NCBI RefSeq assembly: GCF_018618475.1
Contig: NZ_JACSMD010000001.1
Coordinates: 1,054,001 to 1,118,000, forward strand
Length of the DNA stretch: 64,000 nucleotides
Source: Exiguobacterium sp. s122
GTDB taxonomy: Bacteria > Bacillota > Bacilli > Exiguobacteriales > Exiguobacteriaceae
Reading direction: 5' to 3'
Shown one piece after another: positions 7,516-15,273 of this stretch. A program made the translations under genes and the position numbers. How positions within the stretch are numbered: the stretch's first letter is position 1; the number at the start of each line of letters is the position of its first letter. The notes under the pieces were generated by a model. It made no database searches and was not told where the DNA came from. It saw nothing but the letters and a program-made list of their open reading frames with translations.

Positions 7516-9654
7516 ATGAGACTAATCATTGCCGAGAAACCATCACAAGCCCAAAAGCTTGCGGCCCCATATCCGTCAAAAAAACGGAAAGAAGAAATCG
7601 AAATCTCACCGTGTGCTCGTTTCCCGGAAGGGGCGATCGTCGTCTGGGCGGTCGGGCACCTATGTGAGTTGCAAGAGCCGGCTTATTATCGTCCCGAGTG
7701 GAAATCTTGGAAATACGAGGCGTTGCCAATCGTACCGGACCGGTTCGACTATCGCATCTCGAAAGGAAAGTCAAAGCCGTTTCAGACAATCAAACGTTGG
7801 CTTCATGACAAGACGATCACGGACATCATCATCGCTTCGGACGCGGAACGTGAAGGGGAGGCGATCGTCCGGCTCATTTTGCGTTTGGCCGGGAATAAAA
7901 AGCCGCTCACACGCCTTTGGATCTCCAGTTTGACGGAGCAAGCGGTCGACCGTGGCTTCGCGAACTTGTTGCCAGGTGAAGAGACGGTCCCGTACTATTA
8001 CGAGGCGATGAGCCGCGCGTGTGCCGATTGGCTCGTCGGAATGAACGCTTCACGAGCGTATACCACGTTGCTGAAGACGATCGGAATCGAAGACGTCTTT
8101 TCACTTGGACGTGTTCAAACACCGACGCTTGCCCTGATCGTCGAGCGGGAGCGTGAAATTAAACAGTTTGTACCGGAACCGTATTTCGAGGTCGAGGCGA
8201 CACTTCAAAAATCGCGTTCTACTTTCAAAGCAAAATATACCGTTGGAAAGACGACCAAGTTAAAGACGCGTCAAGAAGCGGACGAGGTGGTCAAGCGTGC
8301 CTCGGGTCAAGCGGTCGTTCAATCGATTGACACCGAAGAAAAAATCGAGCAGCCGCCGTTTTGGTTCAGCTTATCCGGCTTGCAAGCCGAAGCGGGAAAG
8401 CGATTCGGATTCGGTGCGAAAAAAACACTCGATGTCGCCCAAAAGTTGTACACGAAAGGGTGGATCAGCTATCCGCGGACGGACTCCGGATTTGTGACGC
8501 CAGATGAGGCGTCACTTTTTCCGGTGACGAAAGCTCGTCTTTTAAAATCTTCAGCGTACGCGGAACTCGCCCCGTTCTTGACCGAGAATCCGGCATCGAA
8601 CAAACGTTACGTCAACGCGAAAAAAGTAAGTGACCACTACGCGATCATTCCAACGGAGGCATGTGGAGACGTGATGCGGTTGAGCGGAGACGAGGCAAAA
8701 CTGTATGATTTAATCAACCGCCGTTTCCTCGCTGCCTTTGCCAAACCGGCAAGGCTCGAGAAGACAACGGTCGATTTGATAGACGGAAACGATTTGTACC
8801 GGGCGAAAGGCACGGTCGTCGTGAGTCCCGGTTATCGTCAAGTCGTCGAGATGAAATCAAAAGACGTCGAGTTGCCTGCCCTTCAGAAAGGAGAGGCGCT
8901 CACGGAACGAAAGGTCGAAGTCTTGTCGAAACAGACCGAGCCACCGAAACGGTATACCGAAGGCGCGCTCATCTTGGCGATGAAAGTCGCCGGTCGCCAG
9001 CTCGATGATGACGAGTTGATTCATATCATGAAAGAAGTCGAGGGACTCGGGACGGAAGCAACTCGAGCGAACATCATCGACGGGTTGAAAAAGCGTGGGT
9101 ACGTCATGCTCCAAAAGAAAGAGCTCGTTCCGACGGATAAAGGACGACTGCTCGTTGACGTCCTCGGCGACAGCATCCTTGCATCCCCAGCGATGACAGC
9201 GAAGTGGGAAAAACGACTTCATGAAATCGGTCAAGGCTCGGCTTCTGCCGCAGAGTTCATCGATCAGGCGAAAAAGATGGCCGTTCACCTCGTCGATGAG
9301 GCGAAGAATCGAGTCGGATCCGCGAATCCGGAAGGCTATACGATTGAACCGAGACACGGATCACGTAAAGGGACGAGGAAAGGGGCGAGCCGCCCGAAGC
9401 CCTCATTCGGGGTCTGCCCGAGTTGTGGAAAAGGCCTCGTCGAACATCCGAAGTTTATCGGGTGTAGCGGCTATCGCGAAGGTTGCCGCTTTACCGTCTC
9501 AAAACAAGTGCTCGGGGTCGGGTTATCCAAAGACGAGTTGAAACAAATGATTGGCGGGGGCCAGTCGAACATTCATACGTTCACAAAAGGGGAAAAGACG
9601 TTCAATGCCGCCCTCTATCTCGAGGAAGGGGCGCTCCGCTTCGAGTTCAAATAA
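7516..9654 (+). CDS. topB: DNA topoisomerase III
   Basis: A 712-residue type IA topoisomerase. The Toprim domain opens the protein (IAEKPSQA with the metal-binding Glu, then IIASDAEREGEAIVRL with the acidic triad). The catalytic tyrosine is in GWISYPRTDSGF near residue 320. A C-terminal zinc ribbon (CPSCGKGLVEHPKF...CSGYREGC) is present. It relaxes and decatenates DNA through a 5'-phosphotyrosine intermediate. ATG 7516 follows gaggaaagg. It is a single gene ended by the terminator at 9654. Confidence 0.95.
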   Translation: MRLIIAEKPSQAQKLAAPYPSKKRKEEIEISPCARFPEGAIVVWAVGHLCELQEPAYYRPEWKSWKYEALPIVPDRFDYRISKGKSKPFQTIKRWLHDKTITDIIIASDAEREGEAIVRLILRLAGNKKPLTRLWISSLTEQAVDRGFANLLPGEETVPYYYEAMSRACADWLVGMNASRAYTTLLKTIGIEDVFSLGRVQTPTLALIVEREREIKQFVPEPYFEVEATLQKSRSTFKAKYTVGKTTKLKTRQEADEVVKRASGQAVVQSIDTEEKIEQPPFWFSLSGLQAEAGKRFGFGAKKTLDVAQKLYTKGWISYPRTDSGFVTPDEASLFPVTKARLLKSSAYAELAPFLTENPASNKRYVNAKKVSDHYAIIPTEACGDVMRLSGDEAKLYDLINRRFLAAFAKPARLEKTTVDLIDGNDLYRAKGTVVVSPGYRQVVEMKSKDVELPALQKGEALTERKVEVLSKQTEPPKRYTEGALILAMKVAGRQLDDDELIHIMKEVEGLGTEATRANIIDGLKKRGYVMLQKKELVPTDKGRLLVDVLGDSILASPAMTAKWEKRLHEIGQGSASAAEFIDQAKKMAVHLVDEAKNRVGSANPEGYTIEPRHGSRKGTRKGASRPKPSFGVCPSCGKGLVEHPKFIGCSGYREGCRFTVSKQVLGVGLSKDELKQMIGGGQSNIHTFTKGEKTFNAALYLEEGALRFEFK

Positions 9655-9690
9655 AAAACAAGACCGTCCTTATGGGCGGTCTTGTTTTTC
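9654..9690 (+). terminator. Rho-independent terminator after topB
   Basis: The stem aaaacaagaccgtcc/gggcggtcttgtttt has a 4-base loop (ttat) and flanking A and T runs, directly after the topB stop codon. The structure is symmetric, so it may also serve the short minus-strand gene that ends inside it at 9670. Confidence 0.9.
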
Positions 9691-9849
9691 ATCTTGCTCG
9701 TTTTCTAAAATGCGGCGATTGATCTCATCATAATCGAGGACGATGTCATCTTTGTTATCTTTATAGGCATAGCCTTTTTGGATGACAACGACAGAGGCGA
9801 TTAAGACGAGCAAAATAATCAATCCGCTCACGGCGAATATCCATCCCAT
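9670..9849 (-). CDS. 59-residue single-pass membrane protein (YtzI-like)
   Basis: A small open frame found by reading the minus strand: start ATG 9849, stop in the topB terminator at 9670. The product has one N-terminal membrane helix (MGWIFAVSGLIILLVLIASV) and a charged cytoplasmic tail rich in Asp, Glu and Lys. A gaggga sequence precedes the start by 7 bases. Size and layout recall the YtzI family of Bacilli (a short helix followed by a KAYxYKDxxD-like tail; here KGYAYKDNKDD). Function is unknown. The well-formed start region and lack of stops support a real gene. Confidence 0.65.
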   Translation of the reverse strand: MGWIFAVSGLIILLVLIASVVVIQKGYAYKDNKDDIVLDYDEINRRILENEQDEKQDRP

Positions 9850-10002
9850 CCGGCATCCCTCGCTTTCATAGTTCTAGTATGCCAAAGAATCCGTTTTTTC
9901 TCCACGTCCGCGTATGCGCACTGTCATAAGATTGAAATAAACGAATGAATGAAAAAATATGATACAATAACTCTTAGAAGAACATTGACTGAGAAGGTAG
10001 GG

Positions 10003-11121
10003 ATGATGATGGCGATTATGATTGTGGATGATGAACCGGTCAATACGATGGTTCTCGAACAATTATTGCATCAACACAATTACGAGACAATCGCTGTCTC
10101 AAGCGGAGAAGATGCGCTCGAGCTCCTCATGGACCCGCAGGCACCGTCACGGTATGACCTCGTCTTGCTCGATGTCGAGATGCCAGGAATTTCAGGAATC
10201 GAGACGTGTAAGCGAATTCGACAGATGGCAGGCTACGAAGAACTGCCGGTGATCATGGTGTCAGGTCGAACGGAGGAAAAGCAAATCGCCGAAGGGCTCG
10301 ATGCCGAGGCGTCGGACTACACGACCAAACCGATTAAAATCACCGAATTGCTTGCCCGGATTCGTTCAGCACTACGCTATAAAGCCGCCGTCGATGAACG
10401 GAAAAAATATGAGGCGCGACTCCAATACGATCTCGATTTAGCGCAAAAAATTCAACAAAGTGCGTTGACGCCACCAATCAGCAACGAGGAGATCGATGTG
10501 CGTGCTCTCTATTTGCCGTCGAAAAAACTGGCAGGCGATATGTACGCCTGGTTCCAAGTCGCCCCAGACCGTTATGGCGTCATCATCTTTGACGTCATGG
10601 GACATGGTGTTTCCTCAGCGCTCATTACGATGGGCATTCGATCGATATTGCCGGGACTCGTCGGAAATGTCCAGTATCCGGCCGACGTCATGAGTGAACT
10701 GAACCGACAGATGACTTTCTTGTTCTCCGGTGAAGATATGCAAAGCTATTTCACGGCTGTCTATTGTTATATCGATACGACACGTCGTCGCATCGAATAT
10801 GTCAACGCGGGCCACCCGCCGGTCATCGTCACGTCAGACGAAGGCGTCTGTCATCTCGAGACGACCGGGGTACCGGTCGGCATGTTCGAAGAGCCGAATT
10901 ATGAAGCGAAAGAGATTGCGTTGAAGCCGGGAATGGTCTTGCATATGTACACGGATGGGTTGATGGAATGTTACAGCAAAGATATCGATGACGGAATCCG
11001 TTGGCTAGAGAAAGACATTGCCACGTATGGTGCCGGCTATGCCGACCACGTCGCCGAACGTCTCGTGCCGAAAATTGAGATTGACGATGACCTTTGTCTC
11101 GTCACGGTTAAACTGGTTTAA
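10003..11121 (+). CDS. Response regulator fused to a PP2C/SpoIIE-type serine phosphatase
   Basis: Residues 1-120 form a receiver domain: acidic pocket in MIVDDEP, phospho-acceptor Asp in LLDVEMPG, conserved Lys in TTKPIK. A coiled linker (YEARLQYDLDLAQKIQQSAL) leads into a PPM/SpoIIE phosphatase domain with the metal-binding DVMGHGVSSAL, NAGHPP and MYTDGLMEC segments. Such RsbU/RsbP-like proteins dephosphorylate anti-sigma antagonists, so a role in a partner-switching stress pathway is likely, but no rsb genes are nearby. The frame is open back to 9949; the ATG run at 10003-10011 after gaaggtaggg is the likely start. Confidence 0.85.
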   Translation: MMMAIMIVDDEPVNTMVLEQLLHQHNYETIAVSSGEDALELLMDPQAPSRYDLVLLDVEMPGISGIETCKRIRQMAGYEELPVIMVSGRTEEKQIAEGLDAEASDYTTKPIKITELLARIRSALRYKAAVDERKKYEARLQYDLDLAQKIQQSALTPPISNEEIDVRALYLPSKKLAGDMYAWFQVAPDRYGVIIFDVMGHGVSSALITMGIRSILPGLVGNVQYPADVMSELNRQMTFLFSGEDMQSYFTAVYCYIDTTRRRIEYVNAGHPPVIVTSDEGVCHLETTGVPVGMFEEPNYEAKEIALKPGMVLHMYTDGLMECYSKDIDDGIRWLEKDIATYGAGYADHVAERLVPKIEIDDDLCLVTVKLV

Positions 11122-11132
11122 CGGCACGTATG

Positions 11133-11171
11133 AAAGGAGCGTCATCCCGGAAGGGGTGACGCTCCTTTTTA
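11133..11171 (+). terminator. Rho-independent terminator
   Basis: The stem aaaggagcgtcatccc/ggggtgacgctccttt has a short ggaa loop and is followed by a T-run. It sits 12 bases after the phosphatase stop. Confidence 0.9.
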
Positions 11172-11175
11172 TTTG

Positions 11176-11826
11176 TCATGTCGTGTAAATAAAACGCTTC
11201 ACCGCTTTCATCAACTCGTGCATGACCAGAATCGACTGTAACGAATCATCGGCATATTCGAGACTATGGTTGAGGGATGGTTTAAGAATCGTCTCGATTT
11301 TTGGGTTTGATTGGATTTCGTTTAATCGGTCGGCCACATAAAAACGGTCGTCTGTCCCCATCAACACTAGCGCATCATGATGTGAGGTGAGTAATGTCTC
11401 GTACACGTCGTCGAGGTGAACCAACGGCGTCAGCCAAATCGATTTTGCCTGTTTGAATATATCTCGCTTTACTTGATCGGCAAGGGCGATCGTCCCGAGT
11501 GACTTCGCGACAAAAAGATAGGACGTATGTTTGTGTGTCGAGCGGATGGAATCGATGACGCGTCCCACATCGACGCGCACCGCTTCTTCAATGTCGCTAC
11601 AGGCATACTTCTTGTCTTGATAACGGTAGTGGACCTCTACGACACCATAGCCTGCTTCTAACAAGAGCCCAATCGTATAACGAAATAACGGTGCTTCTGT
11701 CGTATAGCCCATTCCTGGCAGTAGGATAGCCAATTGATTGGTGGTGCTCGATTCGGGTTGAATGAGCGTATAAGCGATGTCACTGTTTAAATACCCGGTG
11801 ACGTGGTTCGTCTGAACGGTAGGCAT
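11176..11826 (-). CDS. Alpha/beta hydrolase family protein
   Basis: A 216-residue protein with alpha/beta-hydrolase features: an early strand with LLPGMGYTTEAPLFRY, a nucleophile elbow AKSLGT (the Ser is the likely nucleophile), an acid in LMGTDDRFY, and a candidate catalytic His in SLNHSLEY near the C-terminus. The start ATG 11826 has a good ribosome site (gaaggag). The open frame extends 12 codons further but into the preceding gene. It lies one base after the stop of the UMP kinase-like gene, so the two share a transcript. The substrate is unknown. Confidence 0.75.
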   Translation of the reverse strand: MPTVQTNHVTGYLNSDIAYTLIQPESSTTNQLAILLPGMGYTTEAPLFRYTIGLLLEAGYGVVEVHYRYQDKKYACSDIEEAVRVDVGRVIDSIRSTHKHTSYLFVAKSLGTIALADQVKRDIFKQAKSIWLTPLVHLDDVYETLLTSHHDALVLMGTDDRFYVADRLNEIQSNPKIETILKPSLNHSLEYADDSLQSILVMHELMKAVKRFIYTT

Positions 11827-11827
11827 G

Positions 11828-12589
11828 CTATTCTCCTTCTGACACGAACCGAGACTGTCCATGGTGGACGTGCGTGCCGATTTGGTGTCCGTTACAGATT
11901 CGGGTCATGGCGTCTTCTTCCTCGAAGTCGAAGATATGGATCGGGAGTTGATGGTCACGGGCCAGGAGTAAGGCGGATTGGTCCATAACTTGTAAATCGT
12001 ATGTAAGCACGTCGGTGTAGTTCAACGTTTCATATTGTCTCGCATCGAGTGAGCGGTTCGGGTCACGATCAAAGACACCGGAGATGCCGTTTTTGGCGAC
12101 GAGTATGGCATCACAGCTCACTTCGATCGCACGTTGCACGGCCGGATAGTCGGTCGAGACGAACGGTTGACCGTTTCCACCGGCAAAGATGACAATTGCG
12201 CCTTTTTCAAGGTGGTTGATGGCTTTCAGCCGAATGTACGGTTCGCCTACGCTCGGCATCGGGATGGAGGTCATCACGCGAACGTCGCGATTCGTCTTAC
12301 TTTTCAGAACACCTCGAAGCATCAGGCTATTCATGACCGTCCCGAGCGTACCGATACTGTCTGCTTCGACCCGGTCGATGCCCCAATGCGCGGCCTCGTT
12401 CCCACGAAACAAGTTCCCGCCGCCGATGACGAGTGCGACATGGATCCCTGAATCGAGAAGAGACAGAATGTTATTCGCAATCCGGTCGAGCTTGTTCGCG
12501 TCAAAGTTTTGCCCGTCGTCTCCAGCGATCGCTGCTCCACTCAATTTGATACAGACACGCTTATAATTCAGGAGAATCACGTCCTTCAT
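11828..12589 (-). CDS. UMP kinase-like protein (PyrH family, divergent)
   Basis: An amino acid kinase fold protein of about 253 residues. PyrH hallmarks are clear: YKRVCIKLSGAAIAG, VIGGGNLFRG, GTVMNSLMLR, EPYIRLKAINHLEKG, VIFAGGNGQPFVSTD and a terminal HQIGTHV segment. It would phosphorylate UMP to UDP. It is not in the usual rpsB-tsf-pyrH-frr context and carries several substitutions against the canonical protein, so it is probably a second, diverged copy rather than the housekeeping enzyme. Start ATG 12589 lies about 15 bases after the predicted transcription start and has no clear Shine-Dalgarno. The open frame continues to 12655, beyond the promoter, so the longer start is excluded. Confidence 0.8.
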   Translation of the reverse strand: MKDVILLNYKRVCIKLSGAAIAGDDGQNFDANKLDRIANNILSLLDSGIHVALVIGGGNLFRGNEAAHWGIDRVEADSIGTLGTVMNSLMLRGVLKSKTNRDVRVMTSIPMPSVGEPYIRLKAINHLEKGAIVIFAGGNGQPFVSTDYPAVQRAIEVSCDAILVAKNGISGVFDRDPNRSLDARQYETLNYTDVLTYDLQVMDQSALLLARDHQLPIHIFDFEEEDAMTRICNGHQIGTHVHHGQSRFVSEGE

Positions 12590-12610
12590 CTGGTATTTTT
12601 TGTCTGATTC

Positions 12611-12639
12611 AGTATAGCGAAATGGGTGACGCCTGGCAA
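12611..12639 (-). promoter_or_regulatory. SigA-type promoter for the UMP kinase-like gene
   Basis: Reading the minus strand: -35 TTGCCA (12639-12634), a 17-base spacer, then -10 TATACT (12616-12611). The -35 abuts the T-run of the corA terminator. Transcription from here leaves a very short leader before ATG 12589. Confidence 0.75.
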
Positions 12640-12670
12640 TAAAAAACGCAACCATACGAAGTGGTTGCGT
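12640..12670 (-). terminator. Rho-independent terminator after corA
   Basis: On the minus strand the stem cgcaacca/tggttgcg has a 7-base loop (cttcgta) and is followed by TTTTTTATT, just after the corA stop at 12675. Confidence 0.85.
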
Positions 12671-12674
12671 TTGC

Positions 12675-13610
12675 CTAGAAATATCGTTTCCGCCATAAAA
12701 TGTAGAAGGCGAGGCTCGAGAAGCCGAGCATGAGCGTGATGGCGAAGACGAAGCCGATCTCTTGTCCTTCGAACGGCACTTCGACGTTCATCCCGAAAAT
12801 CCCGGAAATCATCGTCGGGATACTCAATACAATCGTGATTGACGCCAAGAACTTCATGACGAAGTTGACGTTGTTTGAAATGATGGAGCCGAACGCTTCC
12901 ATCTTGATGCTGATGATGTCGTTATAGATCGACGCCATCTCCATCGCTTGACGGTGTTCGACGAACACATCGTCGAGCAGTTCCTCGTCCTCTTCGTGCT
13001 TCTCAAGACTCGGCGTCTTGACGATTCGGTCGAGGACGCTGTCATTCGCCTTCAAGGACGTCATGAAGTAGACGAGGGATTTCTGTAAGTTCATCAATTG
13101 AAAAATTTCTTGGTTTCGCATCGATCGTTGCAACTCTTGCTCGAGTTCATCCATTCGACGATCGATTTGACGCAAGAAACGTAAATACGTCATGCTGACG
13201 CGATGTAAGATTTGAAAGACAAATCGACTGCGATAGTTCGTGCGGAATAAGCGGGCTTTTCCAGTTGAAAATAAGTTCAATACATCAAGGTCTCGTGAAC
13301 AGACGGTAATGAAATGTCTCCCGGTCACGATGATACCGAGCGGGATCGTGTTATAGGCTCTTCCCGTATCATCTTCTTCAACATACGGAACGTCGATGAT
13401 CATGAGGAGGCCTTCATCGTCTTTCTCAAACCGTGGTTTTTCTTCGATATCGAGCGGGTCATAGACGAAGTCTTCCGGGATGCCGGAGGCGGCGATGACT
13501 TGGTCGGCCTCATCTTTCGTCGGATTGACGAGTTGAATCCAGCTGCCTTTGTCAAAGTCTTCGATCTCGTCGACATGTCCTGACGCGTCGGTCCGGTAAA
13601 TCGTTAGCAT
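12675..13610 (-). CDS. corA: CorA family magnesium/divalent cation transporter
   Basis: A 311-residue protein with a soluble N-terminal domain and two C-terminal membrane helices. The diagnostic Gly-Met-Asn motif is present (IFGMNVEVPF, about residues 273-275) between the helices. The acidic loop typical of CorA follows it. It forms a pentameric Mg2+ channel in the cytoplasmic membrane. The start ATG 13610 has a strong ribosome site (aggaggag). It is a single-gene unit with its own promoter and terminator. No Mg2+ riboswitch is apparent in the short leader. Confidence 0.92.
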   Translation of the reverse strand: MLTIYRTDASGHVDEIEDFDKGSWIQLVNPTKDEADQVIAASGIPEDFVYDPLDIEEKPRFEKDDEGLLMIIDVPYVEEDDTGRAYNTIPLGIIVTGRHFITVCSRDLDVLNLFSTGKARLFRTNYRSRFVFQILHRVSMTYLRFLRQIDRRMDELEQELQRSMRNQEIFQLMNLQKSLVYFMTSLKANDSVLDRIVKTPSLEKHEEDEELLDDVFVEHRQAMEMASIYNDIISIKMEAFGSIISNNVNFVMKFLASITIVLSIPTMISGIFGMNVEVPFEGQEIGFVFAITLMLGFSSLAFYILWRKRYF

Positions 13611-13638
13611 AGTTCTCCTCCTACCTTAGCTCAACCTT

Positions 13639-13667
13639 ATTATAGGTAGGCATCGGAATGAGTGCAA
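13639..13667 (-). promoter_or_regulatory. SigA-type promoter for corA
   Basis: Minus strand: -35 TTGCAC (13667-13662), a spacer of exactly 17 bases, -10 TATAAT (13644-13639). About 22 bases remain to the ribosome site. Confidence 0.8.
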
Positions 13668-13755
13668 TCGGAAAGACGGAGATTTTTTCTTTTCTATCGA
13701 AAACGTGTTACAGTGAAGTTGAATGATTACACATTCAGACAAAGGAGGGATGGAG

Positions 13756-14127
13756 TTGTCACAAACGCCCAAGCATGCTCTGTTTAACGAAGAAAAGTTG
13801 GCGGAGCTCCATCAAATCGCTGGCGGGAACAAAGATTTTCTAACGAAAATCGCTCAAACGTATGTGTTGCAGTTTGAAGATAAGTTTCCCGAGTTAAAAC
13901 AAGCGGTCCAACGTAAGGACCACGAACAAGTCGAACAGCTCGCCCACCTGTTAAAAGGCGCATCGTATTCGGTCGGTCTCGAACAGACTGCTGAACAGTT
14001 CCACCTGCTTGAACGAGCCGGTGAGGATGAAGTGTCGGACGATTTAGAACCGGTGCTCGAGGCAATTGCCTTACAAATGGAACGATTTTCGGTAGAGTGG
14101 GATGACCACTTCAATCGATTAAACTAA
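13756..14127 (+). CDS. Stand-alone Hpt (histidine phosphotransfer) protein
   Basis: About 123 residues, almost entirely an Hpt four-helix bundle. The phospho-acceptor motif is LAHLLKGASYSVGL, matching H-x-x-K-G with the receiving His. Hpt proteins shuttle phosphate between receiver domains in a phosphorelay. No histidine kinase is adjacent. The convergent neighbour CheV carries a receiver domain, and another receiver protein lies at 10003; these are possible but unproven partners. TTG 13756 lies 7 bases after aaaggagg and is the better start; ATG 13723 and ATG 13750 are alternatives. Confidence 0.8.
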   Translation: MSQTPKHALFNEEKLAELHQIAGGNKDFLTKIAQTYVLQFEDKFPELKQAVQRKDHEQVEQLAHLLKGASYSVGLEQTAEQFHLLERAGEDEVSDDLEPVLEAIALQMERFSVEWDDHFNRLN

Positions 14128-14132
14128 ATCAT

Positions 14133-14165
14133 AAGGGTCCCGCCATTCCTGACGGGACCCTTTGT
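14133..14165. terminator. Shared terminator between Hpt gene and cheV
   Basis: A perfect 10-bp stem (aagggtcccg/cgggaccctt) with a 10-base loop lies between the convergent stops. The T-run is short (tttgtctt on the plus side), so termination may be modest. Confidence 0.7.
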
Positions 14166-14166
14166 C

Positions 14167-15048
14167 TTAGGCGAGAAACTCGTCGAGCGTGGCAATCAAG
14201 ATCCCGATTTCAGGTTTCGTGATTTGAGCGTTCGCCCCGACGGCCTCTCCTTTATGTTTTAAATCGTCTGAGATGAGCGATGAGAAGATGATAATTGGAA
14301 GGTCGCTATATTGATTCATCTCCCGGAGGCGTTTCGTCAAATGCAACCCGTCCATCTGTGGCATCTCGATATCGGTGATGAGCAAATCACACGTTGCACC
14401 TTCCGCCTCGAAGGCGTCGAGTGCTTCCTTCCCGTTATTGAAGATTGTCGTGTTGAAATACCCTGCATCATCGAGCGTATCGATGATGAGCGTACGGAGC
14501 ATCTCCGAGTCTTCCGCCAGCCAAATCTGTTTATTAGAGCGTTCGCGGGCACCAAGCCGTTTCACCGACTCACGGGCCATGATGTCTTTACGCGACAATT
14601 CGAGTGCAATCCGTTCGTAGTCAAGTAAGATAATCATCTGATCGCCCGTCTTGACGACTCCGTTCGTAATGCCTTGCATGCCGCGCGCCAAGTCAGACGG
14701 CGTATCAATCTGTTCCCATGAAATCCGTTTAATCTCGGTCACTTGGTCGACTCGAAGCACAGACTTCTCGCCGTTGAACTCACAGACGATTAGACGGTCG
14801 CCTTCTCCGACTTCACGTGGATGACCGATGACCATCGGTAAGTCGATGACGGTCATCACTTCACCGCGTAGTTCGATCAGCCCCATAATCGCCTCCGGCG
14901 TCCCCGGTAGTGGAGTGAGCGGGAGCATCGTAATGATTTCCCGGACTTTCATGACGTTAATCCCAAAGATAAACGGTCCTGACTGGAAAATGACAATCTC
15001 TAACTCGTTCGTGCCTGCCTCAAGTAAAATATTATGGTCCATGCTCAT
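14167..15048 (-). CDS. cheV: Chemotaxis coupling protein CheV (CheW-receiver fusion)
   Basis: A 293-residue protein. The N-terminal CheW-like domain (residues about 10-155) includes GINVMKVREIITM and MGLIELRGEVMTVIDL. The C-terminal receiver domain (about 170-293) has the acidic pocket and the acceptor Asp in LLITDIEMPQMDG, plus a Lys in ITKPEIG. CheV couples chemoreceptors to the CheA kinase, and its phosphorylation is part of adaptation. The rest of the chemotaxis machinery is not in this window. A SigD-like promoter lies upstream. Confidence 0.93.
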   Translation of the reverse strand: MSMDHNILLEAGTNELEIVIFQSGPFIFGINVMKVREIITMLPLTPLPGTPEAIMGLIELRGEVMTVIDLPMVIGHPREVGEGDRLIVCEFNGEKSVLRVDQVTEIKRISWEQIDTPSDLARGMQGITNGVVKTGDQMIILLDYERIALELSRKDIMARESVKRLGARERSNKQIWLAEDSEMLRTLIIDTLDDAGYFNTTIFNNGKEALDAFEAEGATCDLLITDIEMPQMDGLHLTKRLREMNQYSDLPIIIFSSLISDDLKHKGEAVGANAQITKPEIGILIATLDEFLA

Positions 15049-15084
15049 TCGTAGTCCCTCCTAGTTCACGTACTCTCTTCTTCT

Positions 15085-15112
15085 CTATCGGTCGAACGGG
15101 CCGGACTCTTCA
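15085..15112 (-). promoter_or_regulatory. Candidate SigD-type (motility) promoter for cheV
   Basis: On the minus strand TGAA (15112-15109), a 16-base spacer and ACCGATAG (15092-15085) resemble the SigD pattern TAAA-N15-GCCGATAT with a few mismatches. Its position, about 40 bases before the cheV start, and the known SigD control of cheV in B. subtilis support it. Confidence 0.45.
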
Positions 15113-15157
15113 GTTGAAAAGTGTCAATCTGGAGACGGATTTCACAAAAAGTTGTTA

Positions 15158-15171
15158 CGTAACCGTTTACA
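15158..15171. promoter_or_regulatory. Candidate catabolite-responsive element (cre, CcpA site)
   Basis: On the minus strand the sequence is TGTAAACGGTTACG, which fits the cre pattern TGWAANCGNTNWCA except at the last base. It lies 23 bases upstream of the predicted gapN -35 box. CcpA activator sites (for example at ackA) occupy a similar upstream position. Confidence 0.55.
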
Positions 15172-15194
15172 TTACATAAACTGAATCTTTATAG

Positions 15195-15224
15195 TTGTTC
15201 ATCCGAATTAATTTTGCATACAAT
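15195..15224 (+). promoter_or_regulatory. SigA-type promoter for gapN
   Basis: -35 TTGTTC (15195-15200), an 18-base spacer, -10 TACAAT (15219-15224). This places the transcription start near 15231. It makes the first ATG of the longest open frame (15214) unlikely and supports the start at 15274. Confidence 0.6.
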
Positions 15225-15273
15225 GGGGGTGGCAACGAGATATCAAAGCTTACTCAGGAGGCAGATAGAGATT

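Noticed and set aside
7392-7529. N-terminal extension of the EamA transporter
   Set aside because: The extra residues are not typical of the family, and a strong ribosome site precedes the TTG at 7391.
10003-11121. Possible rsb partner-switching operon around the receiver-phosphatase
   Set aside because: No anti-sigma, antagonist or sigma B gene is next to it.
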